In this document: one piece after another, positions 7,725-16,392 of the stretch
How positions within the stretch are numbered: the stretch's first letter is position 1
Layout: every line of letters begins with the position of its first letter
Assembly (NCBI GenBank): GCA_900549225.1
Contig: URNP01000004.1
Span: 1 to 64,000 of the forward strand
DNA from: an uncultured Eubacteriales bacterium
GTDB lineage: Bacteria; Bacillota; Clostridia; Christensenellales; CAG-917
DNA: 64,000 nt
Direction of reading: 5' to 3'
Made by a program: the position numbers and the translations under genes
Notes under the pieces: generated by a model
What the model saw: only the letters and a program-made list of their open reading frames with translations
What the model was told of the DNA's origin: nothing
Database searches by the model: none

Positions 7725-8626
7725 CGGATTTTTACCATAAAAAAGCCTTCGTACAGCTCCGTCGGGCAAACGGTTACCGCGCCCGGAATCGTGCTTTCAA
7801 GCGTCGGCAAATCCTTATTTCCCGAAAATTTTATCGGCACGACGCACGCGTTGAAATCCCTCAGAACCTTTGAAACGACGTTCTCGTTTTCTTCTTTCAG
7901 AACCGAACAAGTGGAATAAACCATCGTCTGCCCCGCTTTCAGCACGGTGAGCGCTTTTTTGAGAAGAGCCTCCTGCAAGCGAGTGGTTTTTTCGATGAGC
8001 TTTAAGGTGAAAGTTTCGGCGATTTTCGGATTTCTGACGTTCAGAATTCCGCTTCCCGAACACGGCGCGTCCAAAAGAACGTTGTCGAAACGGAAAAAAT
8101 CGCTTATGGTTCTTGCGTCCGTTTGCAGCACGTTTGCCGAAACCCCTTGTTTTTTAAGGTTAAAGCGCAGCTGCTCGGCGCGGGCCATATCTCTTTCGCA
8201 AGCGGTCAGGTTGACTTTTCCACCCGTCATGGCGTAAATTTCCGATGTTTTTCCGCCCGGCGCCGCAGTCATGTCCAGAACGTCCTGCCCCACCGAAAGA
8301 TCCATTGCGATCGGCGGAAGCTGGGACGATAAACTCTGAAGGTAAATCTTGCCGCTTACGTAAATTTCAAGCGGTCTTACGTCCGATTCCGACGCGCCGT
8401 CCAAAATCATGGCGGAGTCGCTCCACGAAACGCCTTTCGCGCTTATCCCCGCGGCGGAAAGCGCCTCCGAAACCTCCTCGGCGGAAGACTTGACGGTGTT
8501 CACCCTCAAGGTTACGGGGCGTTTTTTTTCGTAGCCGCAGACGATTTTCTCCACTTCTGCGGGCGAATACTCCGCCCTCAGTTTTTCCCTTAAAAACGTC
8601 GGCAACGGATAGGTTACGCCGTCCAT
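7712..8626 (-). CDS. RsmB/RsmF-type rRNA (cytosine-C5) methyltransferase
   Basis: 304 residues of the NOL1/NOP2/Sun family. SAM-binding DMTAAPGGKT, the DAPCSGSG motif and YSTCS supply the two cysteines used in 5-methylcytosine formation on RNA. The NusB-like N-terminal domain of RsmB and the C-terminal PUA-like domain of the longest family members are absent, so this is a compact core enzyme. The start at 8626 lies one base after the thrS stop, so translation is probably coupled and both genes depend on the T-box leader. The 16S position modified cannot be predicted. Confidence 0.88.
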   Translation of the reverse strand: MDGVTYPLPTFLREKLRAEYSPAEVEKIVCGYEKKRPVTLRVNTVKSSAEEVSEALSAAGISAKGVSWSDSAMILDGASESDVRPLEIYVSGKIYLQSLSSQLPPIAMDLSVGQDVLDMTAAPGGKTSEIYAMTGGKVNLTACERDMARAEQLRFNLKKQGVSANVLQTDARTISDFFRFDNVLLDAPCSGSGILNVRNPKIAETFTLKLIEKTTRLQEALLKKALTVLKAGQTMVYSTCSVLKEENENVVSKVLRDFNACVVPIKFSGNKDLPTLESTIPGAVTVCPTELYEGFFMVKIRKNR

Positions 8627-8627
8627 C

Positions 8628-10394
8628 TTACGCTCTTTCTCTTGTTTCCGTAACGACTTTTGCGATGAAATCGTCCAAAGTCATAACTTCGGTTGCGGTG
8701 GTGTCGCGGTAACGGAGGGAAACGGTTTTGTCTTCCGCTTCTTTTTCGCCGATAATCACCATGTACGGCACTCTGTCAACAAGCTGCGCCTGACGGATTT
8801 TGTAGCCGATTTTTTCGTTTCTGTTGTCAAATTCCACTCTGACTTTGGCGGCTTTGAGCGCTTCGTAAACCTCTTGTCCCCAAGCCTCGCTCTTTTCGCT
8901 GACCAAAAGAACCTTGACCTGCGTCGGAGCAAGCCACACCGGGAATTTGCCCGCAAAGTGCTCGGTCAAAATACCTATAAAGCGTTCGATGGAACCGAAG
9001 CAAACTCTGTGAATCATGATAGGACGTTGCTTTTCGCCGTTTTCGTCAACGTATTCCAAACCGAAATTGAGCGGCATCTGGAAGTCGAGTTGAATCGTGC
9101 CGCATTGCCACGTTCTGCCGAGAGTATCTTCGAGGTGGAAGTCGATTTTCGGACCGTAGAATGCGCCGTCGCCTTCGTTGACGATATACGGAAGTCCGAT
9201 TTTTTCAAGAGCGGTTTTGAGTCCGTTTGTTGCGGCTTCCCAATCCTCATCGCTTCCCATGCTGTCCTCTGGACGTGTGGAAAGTTCAACGAAATACTTA
9301 AATCCGAATTTGCTATAAACTTCGTTTATAAGATGCACCACGCCGATGATTTCGTCAGTGATTTGTTCTCTTCTCATAAAGATATGAGCGTCGTCTTGCG
9401 TGAAGCATCTGACTCTGAACAGACCGTGGAGCGCACCTTTGAGTTCGTGGCGGTGCACGAGTCCGAGTTCACCCACGCGAAGCGGCAAATCGCGGTAACT
9501 GTGCGGTTCGCTCTTGTACACCATAACGCCGCCCGGGCAGTTCATCGGCTTGACGCAATAAGTTTCGTCGTCGATAATCGTTGAGTACATATTGTCTTTG
9601 TAGTGATCCCAGTGACCGCTGGTTTCCCACAAATGACGGTTCATAATCATAGGAGTGGACACTTCGACGTAATGGTCGCGAGTGTGGATTTCACGCCAAT
9701 AATCGATGAGCGAATTTTTGATTGCCATTCCGTTTGGCAAGAAGAACGGGAATCCCGGCGCTTCGTCGCAGAGCATAAACAGTTTCATTTCCTTGCCTAT
9801 GCGGCGATGATCGCGCTTTTCCGCCTCCTCGAGAAGTTTGAGATAGTCGTCGAGTTCCTGTTGAGTGGCAAAAGCCGTACCTTTGACTCTCGTGAGCATC
9901 TTGTTGTTTTTGTCGTTCTTCCAGTATGCGCCCGATTGTCCCATAATCTTGAACGCTTTGAGCGCCTTGGTGTACGTGAGGTGAGGGCCTACGCACATAT
10001 CGATATACTCGCCTTGCTGATAGAACGTGATGACCGCGTCGTCGGGAAGGTCGCCGATATGCTCGACTTTGTATTTCTCTCCCCTCTGTTGCATAAGCGC
10101 AATGGCCTCCTCGCGAGGAAGAGAGAACGCCTTTATCGGAAGATTCTCTTTGACGATTTTCTTCATTTCCGCTTCGATGCGCGCAAGGTCGTCGTCGGTG
10201 AGTTTGGTTTCGCCGAGGTCAACGTCGTAATAAAAACCTTTCTCGTTGGCAGGACCGTAAGCAAAGTCTGCTTCGGGGAAAAGACGTTTGATTGCCTGCG
10301 CCATAATGTGCGCGGCGGTGTGACGGATAACGTGCAATTCTTCTGCTTTGTCCGTGATTTCTCCGACCGTGCCGTTGTTGTAGATAACTTTCAT
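8628..10394 (-). CDS. thrS: Threonyl-tRNA synthetase, without TGS domain
   Basis: 588 residues. The editing domain has HTAAH near residue 30 and GPANEKGFYYD. The class II catalytic core has MNCPGG (zinc Cys), RVGELGLVHRHE and TQDDAHIF, and is followed by the anticodon-binding domain (LAPTQVKVLL onwards). Typical bacterial ThrS is about 640 residues; this one begins right before the editing domain, so the N-terminal TGS domain is missing, as in some other Clostridia. GGAG lies 7 bases before the ATG. A T-box leader with a consensus promoter precedes it, so expression should rise when uncharged threonine tRNA accumulates. It is followed by the rRNA methyltransferase gene. Confidence 0.97.
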   Translation of the reverse strand: MKVIYNNGTVGEITDKAEELHVIRHTAAHIMAQAIKRLFPEADFAYGPANEKGFYYDVDLGETKLTDDDLARIEAEMKKIVKENLPIKAFSLPREEAIALMQQRGEKYKVEHIGDLPDDAVITFYQQGEYIDMCVGPHLTYTKALKAFKIMGQSGAYWKNDKNNKMLTRVKGTAFATQQELDDYLKLLEEAEKRDHRRIGKEMKLFMLCDEAPGFPFFLPNGMAIKNSLIDYWREIHTRDHYVEVSTPMIMNRHLWETSGHWDHYKDNMYSTIIDDETYCVKPMNCPGGVMVYKSEPHSYRDLPLRVGELGLVHRHELKGALHGLFRVRCFTQDDAHIFMRREQITDEIIGVVHLINEVYSKFGFKYFVELSTRPEDSMGSDEDWEAATNGLKTALEKIGLPYIVNEGDGAFYGPKIDFHLEDTLGRTWQCGTIQLDFQMPLNFGLEYVDENGEKQRPIMIHRVCFGSIERFIGILTEHFAGKFPVWLAPTQVKVLLVSEKSEAWGQEVYEALKAAKVRVEFDNRNEKIGYKIRQAQLVDRVPYMVIIGEKEAEDKTVSLRYRDTTATEVMTLDDFIAKVVTETRERA

Positions 10395-10411
10395 AAAACG
10401 CTCCTTTTATG

Positions 10412-10691
10412 ACGATTTATTTCTCATTTTCGTGGATTTCAAACAAAAAAACCCTCGAAAAAAACGTACTCCTACGCTTTTCCCAAGGGCGCATAAATGC
10501 TCGGTTCCACCTTGATTTTTACTTGCTTTTCCTTTTACGCAAGGTGTGCGGCGACGCTTACTGTCGTTTCGGCGCGCGACTCCGGAATGGTCTTCGCTCA
10601 ACCTCCGCAAAGAAACTCCCAGCAAACGTTTCTCTCTCTCGGTGCGGAAATGAAGAGTTACTCTTTCCTTCACAGTCTTTATAAATTTTTC
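10412..10691 (-). ncRNA. T-box leader of thrS
   Basis: The transcript from the promoter at 10698-10726 carries the T-box sequence AAGGTGGAACCGAGC (around 10499-10514, minus strand; consensus AGGGTGGTACCGCG). This is followed by a terminator hairpin (10452-10489) whose 5' arm region can pair alternatively. Upstream is a long stem I region. A possible threonine specifier ACC is at 10591-10589 after GAAG, but I cannot fold the RNA by hand with confidence. The identity of the downstream gene gives the amino acid. Confidence 0.85.
10443..10489 (-). terminator. Regulated terminator of the thrS T-box
   Basis: On the minus strand a stem with a 5' arm beginning CCCTTGGG and a 3' arm ending CGAGGG, capped by a GGAG loop, is followed by seven Ts. 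It lies between the T-box sequence and the thrS ribosome site, as expected for attenuation. Confidence 0.8.
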
Positions 10692-10697
10692 GACTTG

Positions 10698-10726
10698 ATT
10701 ATATCACCCAAGCATTTGGCTGTCAA
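10698..10726 (-). promoter_or_regulatory. Consensus sigma-A promoter of the thrS operon
   Basis: Perfect TTGACA (10721-10726), 17-base spacer and perfect TATAAT (10698-10703). The start site near 10691 is 300 bases before thrS, matching a T-box leader. Confidence 0.9.
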
Positions 10727-10884
10727 TTTATTTTACAACTTAACTCTCAAACGCACACGTTCTGCCGGTTTGTTGCGGTTGCTCCGCCGATTTGTCTTCT
10801 CTCGCCACACGTCAAACGCAACGGTTCGGTTGATTCGATTTCTTTTTTACTCTGAAAATACTATGAAAAAATATTTTTCTATAT

Positions 10885-10911
10885 AAAAACGACGATGCAA
10901 GCGCATCGTCG
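10885..10911 (-). terminator. Intrinsic terminator after the HAD gene
   Basis: A 9-bp perfect stem CGACGATGC/GCATCGTCG with a 4-base loop, then TTTTT on the minus strand. About 140 bases from here to the thrS promoter hold nothing I recognise. Confidence 0.85.
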
Positions 10912-10948
10912 CATACTTTTGGGTTGTTGTACCCTTCTTTGTGTTGTT

Positions 10949-11794
10949 TCACTCTACTATCTCTTTCTTTTGCTCGTTGCTAAGGTGTATGAGTTTGTTG
11001 TCAACGCCGAGTTTGTTGAGCAAGTTTCGCACCGCATTGTCAAGCGGCTTGCCTTCGCGATAGTCCGCCTTGAAAATCCAGTCCACCCTCTCGTGCTTGA
11101 GAAGAGGTTGCACTTTTTCTTTCTGTCCTTCCTGATAGAGCGCAATGGAGTGACCGCCCGACAGTTTGACGAGTTTCATACACGGCACGTCGGTGAGTCC
11201 GTCGCCGAGGTAAATCATATTGTTGAAATACACTCTTCTCTCGTTTTCGGGGGTGGAAGCGTTGACGTCTACGTTGTTGCTTATGTCGAGAACGCCCTTG
11301 TTTATGCGGTATACGAACTGGGTTTTGTTGGTGTAATTGACCGCCATTTTCGCCCACATTGCGTTGCCGTCCTTGCCGTACAAAAACTCGCTTGCAAACA
11401 CTTTTTTGAAGTGTTTTGCGATGCTCGTGCCGTCGATAATCTCTTTAAGTCCCGACGAGAGAACGTAGTGTTCGACCTTTACGCCGGCCTCTTCGCCGTA
11501 GCGGTTGATACGCTCGAACCAATCTTCCACTCCGGGCAGATACTCCACGAACTTTCCGCACTCTACGAGGTCGCGACGTTTGAGCGGTTTGCCGTTTTCT
11601 TCAGCTTTGACCATCATGGCGTACATATACGCAAGCACGCTGTCCATCTGCTCTTCGGAAGCGAGTTTTTGCGTACCGTCCCAAAAATCGTCGGGATTCA
11701 TACCGAGGCTGGGAATAAACGTATACTCCTGCATATCGCGTGTGATGAGCGTTTTGTCGAAGTCGTACATTATCGCTACAATTGGTTTTTTCAT
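10949..11794 (-). CDS. HAD-superfamily phosphatase
   Basis: 281 residues with all four HAD motifs: DFDKT (nucleophile Asp11), SSG (motif II), a downstream Lys (motif III) and GDGLTD (motif IV). The long insertion after motif I (about residues 20-100, helical) resembles type I caps. HAD proteins of this class hydrolyse phosphate esters; the substrate is not evident. It is monocistronic, with its own promoter and terminator, between thrS and guaB. GGTGA lies 7 bases before the ATG. I do not recognise a specific subfamily, so I give no gene symbol. Confidence 0.85.
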   Translation of the reverse strand: MKKPIVAIMYDFDKTLITRDMQEYTFIPSLGMNPDDFWDGTQKLASEEQMDSVLAYMYAMMVKAEENGKPLKRRDLVECGKFVEYLPGVEDWFERINRYGEEAGVKVEHYVLSSGLKEIIDGTSIAKHFKKVFASEFLYGKDGNAMWAKMAVNYTNKTQFVYRINKGVLDISNNVDVNASTPENERRVYFNNMIYLGDGLTDVPCMKLVKLSGGHSIALYQEGQKEKVQPLLKHERVDWIFKADYREGKPLDNAVRNLLNKLGVDNKLIHLSNEQKKEIVE

Positions 11795-11829
11795 ATAGAC
11801 GTCACCTATCGTTTTTTATTGCAAAACGT

Positions 11830-11858
11830 ATTATAACACGTTCCCATGCGCATTTCAA
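11830..11858 (-). promoter_or_regulatory. Sigma-A promoter of the HAD gene
   Basis: TTGAAA (11853-11858), 17-base spacer, TATAAT (11830-11835), about 30 bases before the ATG. Confidence 0.65.
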
Positions 11859-11917
11859 GCATGTTTATTCGGGTGCGGGTGTCCCGCCCTCAGTTATTAA
11901 CTATTAATTGATAATCA

Positions 11918-13423
11918 TTAATTATTGGCGTACGTTGTGTTCTTCTGTATAACGTCGTGTGCGCCGCCTTCTTTTATGCTGATTGCGGACACGAGCGTCA
12001 TCTTTGCGTCTTTGTGCAGTGCCGCTATGGTCGTTGCGCCGCAGTTGCACATTGTTGATTTTACTTTGTAAAGGCTCTTACGCACGTTGTCTTTGAGGCT
12101 TCCTGCGTAGGGAACGTAACTGTCCACACCCTCTTCGAAGCCGAGTCCGCTCTTGCCGCCAAGGTCGTAGCGCTGCCAGTTTCTTGCACGGTTGCTGCCT
12201 TCGCCCCAGTACTCTTTGACGTAGTTGCCGTTGATGACGAGTTTGTTGGTGGGGCTTTCGTCAAAGCGTGCAAAATATCTGCCGAGCATAAGGAAGTCTG
12301 CGCCCATTGCGAGTGCGAGAGCCATATGATAATCTTGCACGATGCCGCCGTCCGAGCAGATGGGGATATATACGCCCGTCTTTTTGAAATACTCGTCGCG
12401 AGCCTCCGCAACCTCGATAAGTGCGGTTGCCTGTCCTCTGCCGATGCCTTTTTGCTCGCGAGTGATGCATATCGAGCCGCCGCCGATACCCACTTTTATG
12501 AAATCTGCGCCGCAGTCGGCAAGGAAGTTGAATCCGTCCTTGTCAACGACGTTGCCTGCGCCGACTTTGACTTTGTCTCCGTAGTTTTTGCGGATATAAT
12601 CGAGGGTTTTCTTTTGCCAAATCGTATAGCCCTCCGACGAGTCTATGCACAAAACGTCCGCACCCGCCTCGATGAGCGCCGGCACTCTTTGCTCGTAATC
12701 GAGCGTGTTTATGCCTGCGCCGACCATATATCTCTTGCTCGAATCGAGAAGTTCGTCGGGATTCTTTTTGTGTTGGTCGTAGTCCTTGCGGAAAACCATA
12801 TAAAGCAATCTGCCCTCGTCGTCGATAATGGGAATGGAGTTGAGTTTGTGATCCCAAATGATGTCGTTCGCCTCGATAAGAGTGGTGTTTTGCGGCGCGG
12901 TTATCAGTTTTTCAAGCGGAGTCATAAACTCTTTGACCTTAAGGTCAACTGCCATACGACTCACTCTATAATCGCGGCTTGTGACCATGCCGAGCAACTT
13001 GCCGTTTGACGTTCCGTCGTCGGTGATCGGAATGGTGTTATGCCCCTTTTGTGCCACGAGCGCAAGCACGTCGGCAAGAGTGTTTTCGGGCGTAAGATTG
13101 CTGTCGGATACGACGAATCCTGCCTTGTAATTTTTCACTTTTCTCACCATCTCCGCTTCGCTCTCGATGGATTGCGATCCGAAGATAAAAGAAATCCCGC
13201 CTTCTCGTGCCAGTGCGATTGCAAGCGTATCGTTGCTCACCGATTGCATTATGGCAGAGGTCATCGGGATGTTGAGAGAAAGCGACGGTTCTTCACCCTT
13301 TTTGAATTTTACGAGCGGAGTTTTGAGGCTCACGTTTGCAGGAATGCAATTCTCGTCCGTGTAACCGGGGATAAGCAAATACTCGTTGAAAGTTCTCGAG
13401 GGTTGATTGAAATAAGTTGCCAT
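11918..13423 (-). CDS. guaB: Inosine-5'-monophosphate dehydrogenase
   Basis: 501 residues. TIM-barrel halves flank two CBS domains (about residues 95-225; NTIPITDDG and NSIPIIDDEG). The catalytic loop reads GIGGGSICITREQKGIGRGQ, with the Cys that forms the thioimidate with IMP. Canonical bacterial enzymes read GIGPGSICTTR with VPQ, so this belongs to a divergent branch. SDGGIV (phosphate binding) and the C-terminal flap region are present. The enzyme oxidises IMP to XMP, the committed step to GMP. The start at 13423 follows GGAGG by 4 bases. A GC hairpin without a T-run lies just downstream (near 11873-11893), so its terminator is unclear. Confidence 0.93.
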   Translation of the reverse strand: MATYFNQPSRTFNEYLLIPGYTDENCIPANVSLKTPLVKFKKGEEPSLSLNIPMTSAIMQSVSNDTLAIALAREGGISFIFGSQSIESEAEMVRKVKNYKAGFVVSDSNLTPENTLADVLALVAQKGHNTIPITDDGTSNGKLLGMVTSRDYRVSRMAVDLKVKEFMTPLEKLITAPQNTTLIEANDIIWDHKLNSIPIIDDEGRLLYMVFRKDYDQHKKNPDELLDSSKRYMVGAGINTLDYEQRVPALIEAGADVLCIDSSEGYTIWQKKTLDYIRKNYGDKVKVGAGNVVDKDGFNFLADCGADFIKVGIGGGSICITREQKGIGRGQATALIEVAEARDEYFKKTGVYIPICSDGGIVQDYHMALALAMGADFLMLGRYFARFDESPTNKLVINGNYVKEYWGEGSNRARNWQRYDLGGKSGLGFEEGVDSYVPYAGSLKDNVRKSLYKVKSTMCNCGATTIAALHKDAKMTLVSAISIKEGGAHDVIQKNTTYANN

Positions 13424-13492
13424 ACGACCTCCTGTCACTCCGCTACGCCGCAAACTTCTTCACGCCGTGCTTGGAATTATAAAATTTTTTCC

Positions 13493-13521
13493 ATTATATC
13501 CGTAAAAACCGCACAAAGCAA
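13493..13521 (-). promoter_or_regulatory. Sigma-A promoter of guaB
   Basis: TTGCTT (13516-13521), 17-base spacer, TATAAT (13493-13498). The leader is about 60 bases. I see no purine riboswitch in it. Confidence 0.6.
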
Positions 13522-13551
13522 GTTATTATGCCGCTTTGCCCCGTCGTTTCA

Positions 13552-13614
13552 TAAAAAAACGACCTATATTCGCACTTTAACGGAAAAATCGTTGCAAAAT
13601 TGCGAATATAGGCC
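13552..13614 (-). terminator. Large hairpin terminator after the carboxylesterase gene
   Basis: GACCTATATTCGCA (13561-13574) and TGCGAATATAGGCC (13601-13614) are inverted copies, paired over at least 12 bp around a 26-base loop. The minus strand continues into seven Ts. Confidence 0.75.
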
Positions 13615-13647
13615 ATAAATTTGCTTTATTTTAACCCGATGCGAGCG

Positions 13648-14880
13648 TCAATAAAACTCTTTGCTCGTGTTGCTCTTCCACTCCGAATAGCCCTGCGGAT
13701 TGGGAGATTGCGTTTTGACAAACTCGCAATATCTCTTGCGAAGTTCCGCTTCGAGCGCAAAATCTTTTTCGTCAAACTTGCGCCACGGATGCTGATTCAA
13801 GCCGAAAACGTACCATAAATCCGCACTGTGCCACGCTCCCTTGTCGTCGCCGGGCAACGGGTGATAAAAATGCGACACCCACACCTTGCCGTTGCCTGCC
13901 CTCATAGCCTTCTTGGCTATGCGCTCGAGATAAGGCGCAAGCAAATCGTTTTTGGTGACGCCCAAAATGCACGGGATTTGCTCGTCTTTATACGCGTTTT
14001 TATAGAGGTCCTTACGCACGATTTCACCGTCGAAAACGGGCATCGTGGAAAGCATTGACATTGCAAGATTTCGTTTGTTTTGTCTGTACCAGGCAAGATA
14101 CAAGTCCTGCGCTCCGCAAGTTTTGGGGTCTAATCCCCTCTTTTGCAAATCCTTGCGGACGCGAGCGAAAAAACGTTTTGCTCTCTTTTGAGATTTCGGC
14201 GCGAAAATTCCGCGCACGCTGCCGCCGCCCGAAAGCATAATCGCGCCTTTGACCGTCTCTTTGACATTGGGCAACAGCACGAGATTCTGAAGAGATATCG
14301 CGCCTGCGCTCTGACCCATAAGCGTGATGCTGGACGGATCGCCGCCAAAGACGGAAATATTTGCCTTTATCCACTCGATTGCGCAAATCATATCGTAAAA
14401 TGCAAGGTTCTGCGCGCCCTCGTCGGCGTTATAGCCGAAAACGTTGAGTCTGTAATTTGCCGTGACGCAGATTACGCCCTCCTTTGCGATTTCCGTGCCG
14501 TCGAAAGGACGCTCGTCGCTAGAACATATCACGAACGCTCCGCCGTGAATATACAACAAGACGGGCAGATTTTGCGCATTTTTTGGCGCGTATACGTTGA
14601 GATTCAGACAGTCTTCGGAATGACGAAAAGTCATACCTTTTCTGAACTCGTCGTAATAGAAAATATCCTGTTTTGACTTGGATTTGCTCTCGTCGAAAAA
14701 CTGCCTGAATTGCGGGCAACCGTCCCCTCTTCTCGTGGCGTCGACCTCTTTTGCAAGCGGCTCTAAAACGGGCTTTTTGAATCGTTCGCCTCTTGCGAAT
14801 CTGATACCCAAAAAGGAAGCCGTTTCGCCTCTGTCAATACCTTTGATAACATGATTTTGATCGTTTATAACGTAGTCCAT
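13648..14880 (-). CDS. Type-B carboxylesterase/lipase family protein
   Basis: 410 residues of the carboxylesterase B alpha/beta-hydrolase family. The signature SEDCLNLNVYAP, the oxyanion segment YIHGGAF and the nucleophile elbow GQSAGA (Ser) are all clear. The catalytic His is in GAWHSADLWYVFG near the C-terminus. At 410 residues it is shorter than the typical 480-550, mainly in the cap region. No signal peptide is seen, so it is cytoplasmic. I take the ATG at 14880; a GTG nine codons upstream is possible, and neither has a strong ribosome site. It hydrolyses carboxylic esters; the natural substrate is unknown. Confidence 0.88.
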   Translation of the reverse strand: MDYVINDQNHVIKGIDRGETASFLGIRFARGERFKKPVLEPLAKEVDATRRGDGCPQFRQFFDESKSKSKQDIFYYDEFRKGMTFRHSEDCLNLNVYAPKNAQNLPVLLYIHGGAFVICSSDERPFDGTEIAKEGVICVTANYRLNVFGYNADEGAQNLAFYDMICAIEWIKANISVFGGDPSSITLMGQSAGAISLQNLVLLPNVKETVKGAIMLSGGGSVRGIFAPKSQKRAKRFFARVRKDLQKRGLDPKTCGAQDLYLAWYRQNKRNLAMSMLSTMPVFDGEIVRKDLYKNAYKDEQIPCILGVTKNDLLAPYLERIAKKAMRAGNGKVWVSHFYHPLPGDDKGAWHSADLWYVFGLNQHPWRKFDEKDFALEAELRKRYCEFVKTQSPNPQGYSEWKSNTSKEFY

Positions 14881-14926
14881 TGATTGATGTTCTTTATTGC
14901 TTAACACTCGCGTATTTCAGCAATAG

Positions 14927-15012
14927 TTATATTGCACCTACGGTGCAGTTATATTTGCGCCAAGCGCAAGTGATATTTTTGGCTTGCGCCAAAAGCGATA
15001 TTGCGAAATTGC
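14927..15012. repeat. Tandem mini-hairpin array with ATATT spacers
   Basis: ATATT occurs at 14929, 14951, 14973 and 14998. The first three are each followed by a different small perfect hairpin: GCACC/GGTGC, TTGCGC/GCGCAA and TTTTGGC/GCCAAAA. The spacing is constant (22-25 bases) while the stem sequences differ. A related unit lies at 55584-55622. Confidence 0.65.
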
Positions 15013-15082
15013 GGTGTGAGTTTTTATCCTTGCTCGAACTGATAGCGTGTGTCGGTTGCGCGGTTAGAAAGCGGGAAAACCG

Positions 15083-15156
15083 CAATATTGAGATGAAGAA
15101 CAAGCGAAACACTCTGGTGAGCACAATATTTGGATGAAGAACAAGGAAGGCACTCT
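15083..15156. repeat. 33-base direct repeat, two copies
   Basis: Copies at 15083-15115 and 15124-15156 (period 41) share CAATATT, then GATGAAGAACAAG and CACTCT, with only a few differences. They lie in the gene-free stretch between the carboxylesterase and DUF2804 genes. Confidence 0.6.
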
Positions 15157-15208
15157 TTTTCAGGCAGGAGCGTACTTTTGCGTACGTGACTGTTTGCAAA
15201 AGAGTGCC
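15149..15208. other. Nested inverted repeat in a gene-free region
   Basis: A perfect 11-bp inverted repeat, GGCACTCTTTT (15149-15159) and AAAAGAGTGCC (15198-15208), encloses a smaller CGTAC/GTACG hairpin. No T-run follows, so it is not a classical terminator. It may be an RNA structure or the end of a small mobile repeat. The rest of 14881-15236 shows no gene. Confidence 0.55.
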
Positions 15209-15236
15209 TGACGCAGTTATTCGCCAAATAGTGCGC

Positions 15237-16346
15237 TCACCACTTGTTTTCACAATATTCGCAGAATGCATACATATCCCTCACCTCAACCTTCGTTCCG
15301 TCGTCGAGGATCGCTGTGCCGTTCCAAATGCCGTGGACTTGGTGGCAATGCATGCGGAGAAGATTGAGGACGTTGAGATCGCCGTGATGATCGTAGAAAG
15401 GAGTCATGGTGAAATCGAATCTGCCGTCTTGAGATACGAAGTGCCACGGCTCGGTGAATTTGTCGGGTTTTGGGAAAACTTCAACGTCGACAGGTCCGAA
15501 TTTGTGCGCTTTGCCGTCCCAGAAAATCGCGGTTTCGGTGGCGTTGGATTCGTCGCCGATGCCCCAAGTGATTTCAAAACCGAACATATGGTCTTTGCCG
15601 TCAGGTCCTTGTACGACCTTCGAGCCGTTGCCCCAATACCATACCATTTTGTAGGGGGTGTTGACTCTGCCCCAGTCGAGGAATGCGAAAGTGTCCTTTT
15701 TGTCGAACTTCCACACTTGCTCGCCCCAACGGAACGTGCCCTCGCAAGGCATGCAGTTTTGCTTGGTGGTCATAAAGTATCTCGTGGGTTTGCCCGCAAA
15801 CGGAAGAACGGTGGTGATGTTTTCAAGCCCGTCCATAATGTCCATGGTGAAATTTGCCTCGACTTCCTTGCCTTTGAATTTGCCCTTGAAATACAACGCC
15901 CTGACGTTGGTTTCGGTGACCGCTTTAAAACGAGTGCCCGCAACGGTGTGGTCTACGACGTTCGGCTCGTCGCCCTTGGGAGGAAGCATATATTTTTTGC
16001 CGCCGAGGAAAAGCGCAGTCGATTCCAAAATCGTGCCCGAGTGGATTTTGCTTTTTTTGTGCGCGTGATGAAGGTCGGTTATGGACGCTTGCGCGTATCC
16101 GCCGATGGAAATGTTGGCAAAACTGATTTGCACCATAAATTCGCCGTTGGAAATCTGATAGAAATCCCACTCTTTTTTGCGGTTGGCAGGTTTTGCTTTT
16201 TCACGCTCGTATTCAAATACGTTGTGCCTTGCCCAGCCCGGAGCAAGCAATTTGCCGTCATCGCCCAAAAGTTTGGTGGGCGCGGTGTATTCGGTCTGTT
16301 TGCTGTTGAGTTGACCTTCTATCCAACTCGGATAAGTTCTCTTCAT
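15237..16346 (-). CDS. DUF2804 family protein
   Basis: 369 residues that I recognise as DUF2804 from its opening pattern (P-T-LLGDDGKLLAPGWARHNVFEYE) and its Trp/His-rich beta-strand body (DLHHAHKKS, YWGNGSKVV, GFEITWGIGDESNATE). The family has no established biochemical role. No signal peptide or membrane helix is seen. The start at 16346 follows GGAGG by 6 bases. It has its own promoter and no operon partner; the divergent neighbour is trmO. The many Trp and His residues suggest a lipocalin-like or carbohydrate-handling beta fold, but this is inference only. Confidence 0.8.
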   Translation of the reverse strand: MKRTYPSWIEGQLNSKQTEYTAPTKLLGDDGKLLAPGWARHNVFEYEREKAKPANRKKEWDFYQISNGEFMVQISFANISIGGYAQASITDLHHAHKKSKIHSGTILESTALFLGGKKYMLPPKGDEPNVVDHTVAGTRFKAVTETNVRALYFKGKFKGKEVEANFTMDIMDGLENITTVLPFAGKPTRYFMTTKQNCMPCEGTFRWGEQVWKFDKKDTFAFLDWGRVNTPYKMVWYWGNGSKVVQGPDGKDHMFGFEITWGIGDESNATETAIFWDGKAHKFGPVDVEVFPKPDKFTEPWHFVSQDGRFDFTMTPFYDHHGDLNVLNLLRMHCHQVHGIWNGTAILDDGTKVEVRDMYAFCEYCENKW

Positions 16347-16392
16347 AATTTCCCTCCGCTTTACGCCTTGCGGCATAAATGATTATACGAAA

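Noticed and set aside
11865..11917. Terminator after guaB
   Set aside because: A GC-rich hairpin is visible, but no T-run follows on the minus strand, so I do not list it.
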